A stretch of DNA of 64,000 nt from Micromussa lordhowensis (GCA_964020085.1 OZ026604.1:21767886-21831885), one strand, 5' to 3'; positions 10,925 through 22,690 are shown, counted from the first letter of the stretch. The notes: a model not told the origin generated them from the sequence alone. Translations and numbers: made by a program.

Positions 10925-12410
10925 GTGAGTTCGAAAATGTTCTTACATTTTAACTTAAATCGCGTTTTATACTCTGCTACTTTGTGAATCCACCAGTTGT
11001 GGTGCAACCCACTAGTTGCAACCCTTTGCGCAACCTACCAGATGCCTGGGTTGTCATCTCGAACTCTGTGTCATAAGCGAGGTTGTGTCGTGAGTTTGTT
11101 GTTGGTGTTTCTCTTCAACATTTCATTGGTTTCGTTGGTTTTCTTCAGTGTACTCCAGTTTTCCTCTCTTTGTAAAAAAGCGACATTTTAAATCCCAATT
11201 TTATTCAGAATCCAAACGCCACAGGTTTGTCAGTCGCAAGACTAGTACGTGCTGCCCTTCGTCTCCAAGAAAGTCGATTTAATACTCTTAATATTTTAGT
11301 TCAGTAAGAATGCTCAAAGATTCCAGAAAATTGACAAGTTAAACTTCTCTCCAGTCAAACTGACACGACATTTCATTCAAATAACTCACAAAAACGGAGG
11401 AAAAAAACAGTATTTTGGATAACATCTTTATGTCTTGACTGTTTCTCTTGCGAAAGTAACTTGGACCTTACTTGACAATGCGCGAGGAGTGTAAAAAATG
11501 AGAAAGGCGCCTTCTGGGGTACATATTTGGTGCAATTGCTTTTGATGATAATGATGATGATGATAATTTAGGAAACTAATCTTCTCTTGCGATATTAAAG
11601 GCTGCAGGTCAGTCATTTTTGTCTTCTCTGTGTTAAGTGTGTTTAGCTATCTTTCTTTACCACTTTAGGCATTTTAATGTCAAAATATACTGCAACATGC
11701 TTTGAGATAAAATAAAACAATTTTCAAGAATATATCAAGTTCTTGATGCATCGTTTTTCAGAAATAACATTTAAATACATAAACCCGAATGTATTTGTAA
11801 TTTGTCCTTCAATTTTGTTGCGCACCTACGAGGCAATTTGCACGAGCCGTTCTCACTGAAATGAGCATGCTTGCAATTGGCAACGTTTTCGTTACAGCAG
11901 TCATTTTTAAAAAGTAGAATTTGTTCACTTAACACAACGTCGCTGAGGCGTAAATTTTTAGGGAGCTGGTGTTGTAACAAAATTTCGAAACAAGTTGCTT
12001 GAAAAATAACCCAGTGCAACAATGCCCTTTGACACGATTGGCGACGCATAATCTTTACAAAACTTTGTACGACAAATCGCTACATTTATTCATCTTGTAG
12101 CGTCGCTAAGTTCTTTAAAACGAATCATCTGTCGACACGCAAAGAGCGACAAAGAGAAAGGTTGTCAAAGTGTCTACTTTGTATTACATCGCCAAAGAAG
12201 ATGCTGCATTTTTTCGTTTCATTAAATAGGTAAGGTGGTTAATCCGACACTCATTTCTTTATGTTTTTTTGTGATCTTCGCGGACAGATCTTTCAAAAAT
12301 CTTCGAGGGGCAGGAAACGTTGGAGTTCAAACGGCGAATAATCGAAATCCGGGCTTTCTTGTTGTAGCCCCAACAGATCTCTTCTACCGTATGAAATGCT
12401 CTTGTTACAA

Positions 12411-12748
12411 TTAACAATTATTCTTCTCAATCTCGGTGATAGTGGGAGAATATTTACCGAGCCGCGAAGCGGCGAGGTAAATATTCTGCCATTATTCACC
12501 GAGATTGAGAAGAATAATTGTTTTAGTATATACACAGGAAGTGATCTCATTTTCAGAAGGAAACCATTAAAAATCGATTTAATTGATCTCTCAATTCATG
12601 CGTGGAAAACGTGCAAGCGGCACAAAGCATGCGCGAATTCGCGAAACGCATTATTCACTCGGTAGGGGGTGAATAATGCTCATTAGCCAGAGATAGCGAA
12701 CCAATCAGATTGCTTAAAACACCACGATCACTGAGTGTGTATATACTA
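12411..12748. mobile_element. Palindromic MITE insertion in unit 1
   Basis: Sequence between CTTGTTACAA (ending 12410) and AATATATTATCTC is absent at the same place in the other units (near 16659, 39584 and 41770), which go directly from CTTGTTACAA to AATATATT. The insert opens with a near-perfect hairpin (about 12413-12520) built on CAATTATTCTTCTCAATCTCGG with a GCCGCGAAGCGGC loop region. This resembles the hairpins at 21.3 and 22.1 kb. The exact target duplication could not be fixed. Confidence 0.7.
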
Positions 12749-13064
12749 AAATATATTATCTCAATTTAAGCATGAACATAAATACGAACTTCATGCCGAA
12801 GTGTTTTTGGTTTAGTCTTCTGCTATAAAGGTAATTATCCTTTGCATTCTGTAGACAAAAAATAAAAACGACTTCTTAGGTACTCAAAAGCACTCGACAA
12901 CTAATAAAGGAAGTTATTGCAACTGAGTAACAGGTGGATTTGAAATATCGCAGTTTCACCACCGTATGAAGTTACCGTTTGTCATAATTATCATAAAACC
13001 ACCCAATTAAGTCAAATTATGCGGAAAACGTCTCCCATGTTTACGTATGTATATTTTCACTTAA

Positions 13065-14075
13065 GTGGCGCTGAAACGAAATTTTTGTATCCTCTTTTCT
13101 TCGCCTAATCTATAGTTTAAAACGTGCTAATAATCATGGTGAACCTTATTTTTGTCCAGGTGCTGTTTTAGGCTGCCGAAATCGACTTTTTGGAGCAAAA
13201 CTGTGTCTGGGCTCTGATACCGAGTTTAAAGTGCCCATATCATCAAAATTTTTATTTTCCCATCTGATTCTATGTTTCATGCAAGGAACTTCTGCGAAAA
13301 CATTTTTCGATTTGGATAATGAAAATGAAGTTTTAAAAACCTGAAAATCCTATTTTCTTGCGGTCGACCCGTGCCGCTGATCACAGCATCGACATGCTCA
13401 GAATTGTGACGTAGATTCAGGAACTTGTGAGTTCAGGCTTGACCGTATCTCACTTGTTTTACCTCGTAAATTTAGCTTCGTAGTCCATGCAAAATGCTCC
13501 TTTCCTGCATTTTGTATGAGGTTCTAACTTACATTTATAAAGGTAAAACAAGCGACATGAGTCAAGCCTGAAGTCACGTGTTCCTTAATCTACGTCACAA
13601 CTCATTCAAAACGAAGGGAAGACTGGTGCGAATGGTGGACCAAAGTGGCGGCAAATTTTAACGATTTTAAAACTTCTAAAAAAGATTGCATTTTATCTAA
13701 ATCGAATTTTTCTTTCGCAGAAGTTCATTGGGTGATATATAGAATCAGATAGGAAAATAAAAAATTGACGATATGGGCACTTTAAGGATCTTGTGACGTC
13801 ACTGCACAGGAATCGCGATAGATTTTCTCTTGTTTTCATTTGATTTACTCAAGTTTATTCTTCGTATTGTCATAACCTACTGGTTTTAGACCTCGTTATT
13901 TCTTTCCAGCCTTGACAGATAACACACTATAAAGACGTTGTAGGGAGCCAAAGAGTTAAAATTCACCAAAATAAATGCGACAAATCGGAACAGGATAATA
14001 CGCCTTTGGAACATCTTAGTACGCGATTGGAAACTGACATCTTTTATATCAAGAAAAGTCAGTTTCAGTGGCACT
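13065..14075. mobile_element. Outer TTAA MITE, unit 2 copy
   Basis: TTAA flanks lie at 13061-13064 and 14076-14079. The ends match the 8878-9888 element, and the inner 552-bp MITE sits at the same internal position. The nesting therefore happened before the unit duplicated. Poly-G and poly-C runs follow at 14080-14145. Confidence 0.65.
13230..13781. mobile_element. Inner TTAA MITE, unit 2 copy
   Basis: This copy has the same length (552 bp) as the 9043-9594 copy. It begins AGTGCCCATATCATC and ends GATATGGGCACT, with TTAA at 13226-13229 and 13782-13785. Confidence 0.8.
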
Positions 14076-15077
14076 TTAAGGGGGGGGGGGGAAGGGGAGA
14101 GAGAATGGAGAGTGGATCTATCTACTCCCCCCCCCCCCCCCCCGTCCCCGCACGAAACCAAGAGTGGAATTATAACATGCAGCATAGCATCTTCATTTTT
14201 TTACGGAAGAGATGTTTCTTTTTCGAAAAGAAAGATGAAACGTCGTCGAAAAAATAAAGTGTGTCGCTTTAGAGGAAAGAGCTTGTTATATTTACATTGC
14301 AAGCGTAATTTGATGTCTGGTAATGTTCTTCCTGGAGTATGGCAAAATTAGAAGCAGTCAATCTGTTTACCAAAGAAAAAGCATCAACTCAAATTCAGTT
14401 GCTTGAAAGGCGTATAAGTAATTTTTATCTTTTAAAATTTAATTATAAGTTTGAAGTCGAAGAGGCACTTGAAGTCATGACATAGATACGTTTTCAATCT
14501 TCAGATTAACCCAATCACGAGCCCATTTAAAAGATATAAAATATTAAGAGGAAAACTAATGAATTAAAATCCTGATGTAGGTTCAACTCTCTCCATAATT
14601 CCATAATAACGAAATTAATGACAGAATCTTCAATAAAGTATCACAACAAAGATAGGGAACACGGAAAATACCGCGGAAATTCAAGGTTGTTCACTTATTG
14701 TTAAAAACAAAACTGTGGACGTTTTGAGAGGTTTACACCATAGTTTACAAACCGTATCTTTCATTGTAAAACACATTCAGCCATTGACAGGCGCAAGATT
14801 GAATTCTCTATTGTAAGCGTAGTTGAAAACCCATAGAACGAAATAATATTTTGTTCACATTATACATGTTAATTAAGTAACTTGAACGGGAAGTCTACGT
14901 AAGAGCGGGAGGAGTCAAACTGACATGAACACAAATAGTTTAAATTGCAGTGACGCAACAGGCCATCTTTTATTACACAGTTTTGACGTGTAAGGAGCTC
15001 TTATTTCGACTATACATCTCTTCGAGACTATCTTTACACAGGACTTGGGAACTGAAGCCATTCGTTGCGGTGTAAAA

Positions 15078-15123
15078 ATGTTTGTTTTTGGGCTCGTTTT
15101 CTTTATGCCAACGTACGCGGAAG
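15078..15123 (+). CDS. Leader exon 2 (shortened)
   Basis: ATG at 15078 leads to MFVFGLVFFMPTYAE and a GTGAGT donor at 15124, phase 1. Compared with the other copies it has an in-frame 24-base deletion in the hydrophobic core. The start, the TYAE end and the donor are kept. The 15-residue leader may be too short to work as a signal peptide alone. It is inferred to be an alternative first exon by homology with the copies at 10855, 37983 and 40174. Confidence 0.4.
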
Positions 15124-16939
15124 GTGAGTTCGAAAATGTCCTTACATTTTAACTTAAATCGCGTTTTATACTCTGCTACTTTGTGAATCCACCAGTTGTG
15201 GTGCAACCCACCAGCTGCAACCCTTTGTGCAACCTACCAGATGCCTGGGTTGTCATCTCGAACTCTGTTTCATAAGCGAGTTTGTGTCGTGAGTTTGTTG
15301 TTGGTGCATCTCTTCAATCAACCTTTCATTTCTCGTTGGTTTTCTTCAGTGTACTCCAGTTTTCCTCTCTTTGTAAAAAAGCGACATTTTTAAATCCCAG
15401 TTTTATTCAGAATCCAAGCACCACAGGTTTGTCAGTCGCAAGAGTAGTACGTGCTGCCCTCCGTCTCCAAGAAAGTCGCAATACTCTCCATACTTTAGTT
15501 CAGTAAGAATTCTCAAAGATTCCACAAAATTGACAAGTTAAACTTCTCTCGGGTCAAACTGACACCATATTTCATTCAAATGACTCACAAAAACGGAGGA
15601 AAAAAACAGTATTTTGGATAACATCTATATGTCTTGACTGTTTCTCTTGCGAAAGTAACTTGGACCCTTAATTGACAATGCGCGAGGAGTGTAAAAAAAT
15701 GTAAAAGGCGCCTTCTGGGCTACATGTTTGGTGCACTTGCTTTTGATGATAATGATGATGATGATAATTTAGGAAACCAATCTTCTCTTGCGATATTAAA
15801 GGTTGCAGGTCAGTCATTTTTGTCTTCTCTGTGTTTAGTGAAAGCTATCTTTCTTTACCACTTTAGGTACTTTAATGTCAAAATATGCTGCAACAGGCTT
15901 TGAGATAAAATGAAACAATTTTCAAGAATATATCAAGTTCTTGATGCATCGTTTTTCTGAAATAACATTTAAATACATAAACCCGAATGTATTTGTAATT
16001 TGTCCTTCAATTTTGTTGCGCACCTACGAGGCAATTTCCACGAGCCGTTCTCACTGAAATGAGCATGCTTGCAATTGGCTACGTTTTTGTTACAGCAATC
16101 ATTTTTAAAAAGTAAAAATTTTGTTCACTTAATACAACGTCGCTGCGGCGTAAATTTTTAGGGAGCTGGTGTTGTAACAAAATTTCGAAACAAGTTGCTT
16201 GAAAAATAACCCAGTGCAACAACGCCTTTTGGCACGATTGGCCACGCATAATCCTTTACAAAACTTTGTACGACAAATCGCTACATTTATTCATCTTGTA
16301 GCGTCGCTAAGTTCTTTAAAACAACCATCTGTCGACACGTAAATAGCGACGAAGAGAAAGGTTGTCAAAACCTTTCTATTTTCTCACATGAAAAGGGAAA
16401 AGGGATCTGTAAAATGTGTGTCTACTTTGTATTACATCGCCAAAGAAGATGCTGCATTTTTCGTTTCATTAAATAGGTAAGGTGGTTAATCCGACACTCA
16501 TTGCTTTATGTTTTTTGTGATCTTCGCGGACAGATCTTTCAAAAATCTTCGAGGGGCAGGAAACGTTGGAGTTCAAACGGCAAATAATCGAAATGCGGGC
16601 TTTCTTGTTGTAGCCCTAACAAATCTCTTCTACTGCATGTAATGCTCTTGTTACAAAATATATTATCTCAATTTAATCATGAACATAAATACGAACTTCA
16701 TGCCCAAGTCTTTTTGGTTTAGTCTTCTGTTATAAAGGTAATTATCCTTTGCATTCTGTAGACAAAAAATAAAAACGAGATCTTAGGTACTCAAAAGCAC
16801 TCGACAACTGATAAAGGAAGTTATTGCAACTGAGTAACAGGTGGATTTGAAATATCGCATTTTCACCACCATATGAAGTTACCATTTGTCATAACTGTCA
16901 TAAAACTACCCAATTAAGTCAAATTATGCGGAAAACATT

Positions 16940-19140
16940 CGTTTTCAAAACGTCTTCAAATTCCTCTGGTTTGAAGAGCGTTTTCAAAAAGGATTAGAGA
17001 GGACGGTAGAGAAAGCTAAAGCAACCTAGAGTAAAGAGAACCTACATCCTCCATCTGCCAGGCATTGGCAGATGCTGAGGAGCATACACCGCCTGGCACA
17101 AACCACATCAACACCATGTGGGAGAAGATCAGAATAGCCTATACACAGACCAACGAAACCTGCCTGGGACGCCAACAGCAGAAAAGGAAGGAATGGATTA
17201 CAGCAGATACATGGCAAGCCACTGAGAACAAGAGAGCCCTAAAAAAGAAAGTCATGGATAGCAGATCCGAGAAGCTGAAAGAGAGATACAGGTGGCAGTA
17301 CCGAGAAGCAAATCGAGCAGTTAAGAAGATGACGAGGGCATATAAGAAGACCTGGCAAGTCAAGCAGAAGAGGCCGCTCATAGGCGAGAACAAGGACAGG
17401 TGTACAAGATCATCAAGCTCGTCGGCGGCAGGTACCGCAGAGCCACGGACACACCGATTGTGGATAGACAGGGAAGGTTACTCACCACAGAAGCAGAGAA
17501 GGAAGCAAGATGGGTAGAGAAGTGGTGAACAGGCAACCACCAACAACTGAGGCAGAAGTCCAGTATCCTGATACTGACCTAGATGTTAGCACCGCACCAC
17601 CAGAGAAAGAAGAAATAATTGCAGCCATTAGATACCTCAAAAATGGAAAAATCTCGAGGACAGGACAGCCTTAACGCAGAACTCTTCAAGGCAGAGCCAG
17701 AGTTTGCAGCATAAGGTCTTCAGCCACTCTTTGCAACAATATGGGAGGAGAAACAACTACCCGATGGCTGGGCGGAAGGTGTCATCGTGAAGATTCCGAA
17801 GAAAGGAGCCTTGAGCAACTGTAACAACTGGAGAGGAATCACCCTTCTGTCTGTTCATAGCAAGATCCTAGCTAAGCTCATCATCAAGTGGATCTCTGAA
17901 GCAGTGGACCAGCAACTTTGACAGGAACAAGCAGGTTTTAGAAAGGGACGAGGATGTATAGACCAGATCTTCACTCTGCGCAACATCATCGAACAGTGCA
18001 CTGAATGGCAGAGGCAGTTGTATGTCAACTATGTGGATTTTGAGAAGGCCTTCGACAGCATCCACCGAGAATGTCTATGGCGCATACTCAGGGCATATAG
18101 AATTCCACAGCAGATTGTCCTTGTCATTAAGAGCTTTTATAACAAACTTCAAGTGTAGAGTGGAGAACAGTGAATCCAGCTTTGATGTGAAGACCGGTGT
18201 TAGACGAAAATGCCCCATGTCGGCGTTACTCTTCAACCTGGCGATTGACTGGGTGATGGGGCAAACAACATCAGACCGAATATGGGGCATCAGATGGACC
18301 CTCTTGTCAACCCTTGAAGATCTGGATTTCGCCGACGACCTAGCATTACTTTCGCACACCATCAGAACATGCAAAAGAAAACCACCTGTCTCAGCATGTT
18401 TCACAACAAGTAGGCCTGAAGATCAGCCAGAAGAACACAGAAGTGATGATGCTAAATGTCTCAAACCTCTCGTCAGTCAAAGTATACGGAGAAGATCTTC
18501 AGACAACCGAAGAATTCACCTACCTTGGTAGCACTGTAAGACACGATGGTGGAGCAGGCAGCGACATCAGGAATCGCCTCAACAAGGCCAGAAACGCTTT
18601 CAGAATGCTAAACAACGCATGGAAATCATCCGAATACAGCATCGAGACCAAGCTAAGACTGTACTCGGGCTGCGTACTTTCCACCTTACTGTACGGCTCA
18701 GAATGCTGGAGGATGACTTCAAGCCACGTCAACCAACTGTCCACCTTCCACACCAAGAACCTTCGAAGAATCCTACGAATATTCTGGCCCAAGACCATCT
18801 CCAACCAACATCTTTTTGCCCGCTGCCACCAAGAAAGCATGAGCACCATCATCATGTGTAGGCGATGGAGATGGATCGGGCATGTGATGAGAAGAGAGCC
18901 AGGCAACATACCCCGCACAGCCCTTCACTGGATACCAGAGGGGAAGCGGAAACGGGGGCGACCCAAGAACACCTGGCGTCGAACTGTAAAAGGGGAGCTT
19001 AAGACTCTCCATCACACCTCGGGGACTGTTCAGAAACTGGTCCAGAACAGACAGGGGTGGAGTACCTTTGTTGCTGCCCTAAATGCCACCCGGCATAACG
19101 GGCATGAGTAAGTGAGGGAGTAGGCCTAACCGTAGAAATA
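16940..19140 (+). pseudogene. Decayed RTE-like non-LTR retrotransposon (copy upstream of gene B)
   Basis: Broken frames together cover the linker and reverse transcriptase of a LINE. Visible segments are RKEWITADTWQATENKRALK (about 17185-17245), YVNYVDFEKAFDSIHRECL with the RT D motif (about 18017-18075), MSALLFNLAIDWVMGQ, LDFADDLALLSH (the FADD catalytic box, about 18321-18355) and a C-terminal RRWRWIGHVMRR...GKRKRGRPKNTW tail. The tail is typical of RTE-type elements. Stops and frameshifts at several places prevent translation. The element ends near GAAATAAAGCCGCG at about 19135. A paralogous copy is at 42460-44680. It belongs to the segmental duplication rather than inserting twice. Confidence 0.8.
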
Positions 19141-19598
19141 AAGCCGCGTTTTCAAATTTCTCCATTATAGTGTGGAGGCAGACTGAGTTTTTCAAGTTTT
19201 CTAACAAACTGAAGTAAAATTCAATGATCGCCTCACCAGCCGCTCCCTAGATAATGAGCATTAATGACATTTTCTAACGGAGGCAGCACCTCCGGCTTCT
19301 GTTTGAGATATTCTAGATTCTTTTGATGTTTCTATTTGATTATCTCTTTGTTTGTGTAGGCCTGGAATTCGGCGAATACTTTTTAAGTAGAGACCGTCTA
19401 TTACCTAATTCAAGATTATTATTTTTTAGTTTTCTTTTAATTTATTTCAAGATTGCTTACAAGAAAGATTGTGTAATAAGAGATGGTGTGTAGTATCGCT
19501 GCCATTCACGGCTACCAGAGAGCGAGTTGCTCGATTGCATCTAACAGGAGTAAGAAACATATTATGCAAGACTCGATCTTTTTCTCTCCATATGACAG

Positions 19599-19922
19599 TT
19601 TCACAACCTGGCACAAGTATGTCCATCACGTTGCTTGTGATCTCTCAGATGTTTTATAAGCTGGACGCTCAACAGTGTATAATACGAGGCGAATATATCA
19701 TTCGCGGCATGATGTTAAAAGGACACACCTTCATCGAGGAGAAGACCGGGATGATCTGGCTTAGCTGTTTAGACAAGTGTGACGATGACGTCAGATGTCA
19801 AAGCTTTAACTACGTCATCAGCCAGGGCATATGTGAGTTGAACAACCGCACCAAAGAAGCCAGACCTGAAGATTTTGTTCCGGACAGCGATCGGTTCTAT
19901 ATTAAACGATTCAGGGAAAGAG
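19599..19922 (+). CDS. Gene B exon: N-terminal hydrophobic segment and PAN/apple domain
   Basis: The exon is open from before 19599 to the GTATTG donor at 19923 (phase 1). Two start models fit. One is an internal start at ATG 19619 (MSITLLVISQMFYKLDA, a plausible signal peptide; another ATG lies at 19592). The other is splicing to an upstream leader at a TTTTCTCTCCATATGACAG acceptor before 19599, phase 1. The PAN domain follows: QQCIIRGEYIIRGMML, WLSCLDKCDDDVRCQSFNYV, GICELNNRTKEARPEDF, DRFYIKRF. Five cysteines are visible, fewer than the six to eight of classic PAN/apple domains. The protein is extracellular by prediction. The gene continues through EGF exons to D8C at 27186. Confidence 0.75.
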
Positions 19923-19965
19923 GTATTGTTCTTCAGTTGAGTGATCATCTATATCTTTTTTCAAG

Positions 19966-20019
19966 GAAAGCACTCTTATCTTAAACAAGCGTGCCCAGAC
20001 GACTGCGAACAAAGCCCGG
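19966..20019 (+). CDS. Possible small optional exon of gene B (18 codons)
   Basis: A TTTTTTCAAG acceptor and a GTTTCT donor enclose 54 bases, phase 1 on both sides, coding GKHSYLKQACPDDCEQSP. It would insert two cysteines between PAN and the next exon without changing frame. Gene C has an intact equivalent at 45968-46021. In gene A the acceptor AG is lost. The PAN exon can also join directly to 20113, so this may be alternative or not used. Confidence 0.35.
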
Positions 20020-20112
20020 GTTTCTTTCGCGAAGAGAGCAAAACAATACTGTTTTGTTATGACAGAACAGTACTAAAAAAAATACAATGTTGTTTGCCTT
20101 TTCTATGTTTAG

Positions 20113-20262
20113 TTCCCCTTGGATCCGTTCCCGAGTTGCCAGCTGAGTCATGCGCCGAGATCAGGGCGAGTGAAGGAGAAAATGCAGTCAGCGGTAATTA
20201 CTGGTTCGATTCAATTAAACCTGGCGAGGTAGTCCTGGCTCGTTGTGACATGTCTAAACTAG
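20113..20262 (+). CDS. Gene B exon: SC..YWF..C motif, 50 codons
   Basis: This exon has an ATGTTTAG acceptor, a GTAACT donor, 150 bases and phase 1 at both ends. The peptide contains LGSVPELPAESCAEI, NAVSGNYWFDSIKPGE and ARCDMSKL. It is nearly identical to the gene C exon at 46115 and close to the gene A exon at 4536. The SC...YWFD...CDM pattern is that of the beginning of fibrinogen-like and related collagen C-terminal modules, here as a self-contained exon. Confidence 0.7.
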
Positions 20263-20342
20263 GTAACTAAACCTTCCGGGTATTACCTCGATTTATTAAT
20301 TTCAAACCTCTTCCAATAAGCCTCCCCAATTAAAATTAAAAT

Positions 20343-20420
20343 TGACTTAATAGCTCAGTTGGTAGAACACTGCATCGGTATCGCAGAGGTCTTGGGTTCG
20401 AATCCAGTGAACCCAAGCCT
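20343..20420 (+). tRNA. tRNA-like pseudogene in a gene B intron
   Basis: TAGCTCAGTTGGTAGAACAC resembles the D arm and GGTTCGAATCC the T loop with B box. The anticodon-arm region CTGCATCGGTATCGCAG has the same GGT-centred loop as the better tRNA-like gene at 61375-61446. The D stem is mismatched (GCTC/GAAC), and the acceptor and T stems do not pair well. It is therefore a relic. The same relic lies at 46345-46425 in gene C, inherited by duplication. Confidence 0.5.
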
Positions 20421-20665
20421 GATTGTTTTTTTTTTTGTTCAGGCATTAACTTCACAACTGCTTTTAAGTTGCTTTTAACTGCGATGATCAATCATGTCTT
20501 GTTTTTCTCCGCAGTTCAGATATATTTTCTTTCATATACTCACTTGTTAGTGAAAGTTAGTTAATGATCTCTTTTGCCTATCTGCTCTGGGCCGGACTCC
20601 GCAAAACATAACAACGTAAGCTATTGCATTTTAATCCTTTCAATCTCATCTTGTAAACTGAACAG

Positions 20666-20779
20666 ATATCGATGACTGTTCAAGTCATCCTTGTAAGAAC
20701 AATGGGACCTGCACAGACCGAGTGAATGGATTCAACTGCAGCTGCGCACCAGGATTTAATGGCATACAATGTGAAACAG
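20666..20779 (+). CDS. Gene B EGF exon 1
   Basis: A 114-base phase 1-1 exon encodes one complete EGF repeat: [38 protein letters not shown]. Six cysteines have standard EGF spacing. The DIDD start and the C-x-D-x4-F-x-C pattern indicate calcium binding and aspartate hydroxylation. C-K-N-N-G-T-C matches the O-fucosylation site pattern between cysteines 2 and 3, and contains an N-G-T sequon. Symmetrical phase lets it duplicate or be skipped without frame change. Confidence 0.85.
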
Positions 20780-20986
20780 GTAGCTTTAGCTAAGATTCAT
20801 TTTCCTTCGTATGTTAGGAGATTTTAATCCCTTTCAACGTCGCTTGCAGTGCTTCTATTTTAAACTTTTTGAAAAGTGCAGAAACATATAATTTTGTTGT
20901 TGTAGTGTTTTTTTGCAGTAATGGTTGTTGTGGGTTCTATCGCATATTACCGGTTATTAACTTTCTGCCTTATCCCCTTAAAACAG

Positions 20987-21100
20987 ATATCGATGACTGT
21001 ACAAGTCATCCCTGTAAGAACAACGGGACCTGCACAGTCCGAGTGAACGGATTCAACTGCAGCTGCGCACCAGGATTTAATGGCACACAATGTGAAACAG
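20987..21100 (+). CDS. Gene B EGF exon 2
   Basis: A 114-base phase 1-1 exon encodes [31 protein letters not shown] and NGTQCET. It is a near-identical tandem copy of EGF exon 1, and the flanking intron is duplicated too (period about 320 bases). The aspartate of the hydroxylation motif after cysteine 3 is replaced by valine (C-T-V-R), so that modification should be lost. Confidence 0.85.
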
Positions 21101-21270
21101 GTAGCTTTAGCTAAAATTCATTTTCCTTCGTATGTTAGGAGATTTTAATCTCTATCTACGTCGCTTGCAGTGCTTCTATTTGAAACTTTTTGAAAAGTGC
21201 AGAAACATATATTTTTGTTGTTGTAGTGTTTTTTTTCCAGTAATGGTTGTTGTGGGTTCTATCGCATATT

Positions 21271-21389
21271 TAGCAATTATTAAATGAGGCTGAGTAAGAT
21301 ATGAAGAATTCTCCAGACCAAGGAGGGTGTTATCCACAGAGGCCGAAGGCCGAGGTGGATAACACCCTCCGAGATCTGCAGAATTCTTC

Positions 21390-21426
<37 letters not shown>

Positions 21427-21615
21427 ATTCATTTAAAATATTTCCCCGTTCTTAAAAGAGTTTCACTATTTCGCTCTTTGAATTTCATTCCTTTGTTTTT
21501 CTGCTCACCAAACATAACACAATCTCGTCCCCAGTTTTTCTCGGTCAACTGTTCAATAATCTGCAGCGGCCTGCACTTTTGACGTCATTTTGACGTCATC
21601 GGTTCAATAATCTAA

Positions 21616-21651
<36 letters not shown>

Positions 21652-21755
21652 GCGAAGATTCTTTCCAAATTTGGTGAACAGCAGCCGGTTATGGTGAATT
21701 ATGCGTGTGGTTTTAACCACTCAGAAACGGGGAAATATTTTGAATGAATAATAAT
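21271..21755. mobile_element. Palindromic MITE in the intron before EGF exon 3
   Basis: The intron before EGF exon 2 reads ATCGCATATTACCGG (near 20940). The intron before EGF exon 3 has 485 extra bases between ATCGCATATT and ACCGG, so this is an insertion with an internal empty site. It opens with a hairpin (about 21300-21405) built on GAAGAATTCT, GGAGGGTGTTATCCAC and GGCCGAAGGCC. Three TGACGTCA palindromes occur near 21578-21640. Related copies lie at 22078-22563 and 22564-22690. Confidence 0.75.
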
Positions 21756-21793
21756 ACCGGTTATTAACTCTCTACCTTATCCCCTTAAAACAG

Positions 21794-21907
21794 ATATCGA
21801 TGACTGTACAAGTCATCCCTGTAAGAACAACGGGACCTGCACAGACCGAGTGAACGGATTCAACTGCAGCTGCGCACCAGGATTTAATGGCACACAATGT
21901 GAAACAG
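21794..21907 (+). CDS. Gene B EGF exon 3
   Basis: A 114-base phase 1-1 exon encodes [31 protein letters not shown] and NGTQCET. All six cysteines, the calcium-binding start and the hydroxylation motif are present. It is the third member of the tandem EGF exon set of gene B. It is followed by a 3.7-kb intron filled with MITEs and retrotransposon remnants before the calcium-binding EGF exon. Confidence 0.85.
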
Positions 21908-22077
21908 GTAGCTTTAGCTAAAATTCATTTTCCTTCGTATGTTAGGAGATTTTAATCTCTTTCTACGTCGCTTGCAGTGCTTCTATTTTAAACTTTTTGA
22001 AAAGTGCAGAAACATATAATTTTGTTGTTGTAGTGTTTTTTTGCAGTAATGGTTGTTGTGGGTTCTATCGCATATTT

Positions 22078-22195
22078 AACAATTATCGAATGAGGCTGAG
22101 TAGGATATGAATAATTCTGCAGATCGAGGAGGGTGTTATCCACAGAGGCCGAAGGCCGAGGTGGATAACACCCTCCGAGATCTGCAGAATTCTTC

Positions 22196-22232
<37 letters not shown>

Positions 22233-22424
22233 ATTCATTCAAAATATTTCACCGTTCTTAACGGAGTTTCACCATTTCGCTCTTTGAATTTCATTCCTCT
22301 GTTTTTCTGCTCACCAAACATAACACAATCTCGTCCCCAGGTTTTGTCGGTCCACGGTTCAATAATCTGCAGCGTGCTGCACTTTTGACGTCATTTTGAC
22401 GTCATTGGTTCAATAATTTTCAGC

Positions 22425-22460
<36 letters not shown>

Positions 22461-22690
22461 AAGATTCTTTCCAAATTTGGTGAACAGCAGCTGGTTACGG
22501 TGAATTATGCGTGTGGTCTTAACCAATCAGAAACGGGCAAATATTTTGAATGAATAATAATTAGCAATTATTGAATGAGGCTGAGTAGGATATGAAGAAT
22601 TCTGCAGAACAAGGAGGGTTTTATCCACAGAGGCCGAAGGCCGAGGTGGATAATATCCTCCGAGATCTGCAGAATTCTCCATATTCTACG
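22078..22690. mobile_element. Two adjoining palindromic MITE copies
   Basis: A full copy (22078-22563) is followed directly by a second partial copy (22564-22690). Both have the ATGAGGCTGAGTAGGATATG start and a hairpin with GGCCGAAGGCC at its centre. The first copy again carries three TGACGTCA palindromes. The second is cut after its hairpin. The open frames here (such as 22107-22388) are by-products of the palindrome, not genes. Confidence 0.7.

Larger units (their letters stand above)
8723..12905 (+). repeat. Array unit 1 (4.2 kb), first segmental copy
   Basis: The unit starts at AAAGGAAGTTATTGC, which recurs at 12906 (next unit), 16813 (array end), 34951 and 41928. From start to end it holds a nested TTAA element (8878-9888), non-coding sequence, a leader exon (10855-10924), more non-coding sequence and a 338-bp insertion (12411-12748) absent from the other units. 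Identity between units looks above 90% by eye. A 150-bp shared segment precedes it (8573-8722, matching 34808-34950). Confidence 0.75.
12906..16812 (+). repeat. Array unit 2 (3.9 kb)
   Basis: This is a tandem copy of unit 1 with the same order of parts. It contains nested TTAA elements (13065-14075 outer, 13230-13781 inner) and a leader exon (15078-15123). It lacks the 338-bp insertion of unit 1. A short remnant of a third repeat start follows (16813-16940) before the retrotransposon. Confidence 0.75.

Noticed and set aside
10998..11072. A possible second exon after each leader exon, in phase, ending in TAA and giving a short peptide (VVVQPTSCNPLRNL...).
   Set aside because: Units 1, 2 and 5 keep it open, but unit 4 has an early stop, and the aligned sequence after the gene A leader does not preserve it. 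With so few differences between units, conservation of the frame is weak evidence.
18075..19015. Minus-strand open frames within the RTE-like copies (also 43672-44551).
   Set aside because: They are antisense to recognisable reverse transcriptase sequence.
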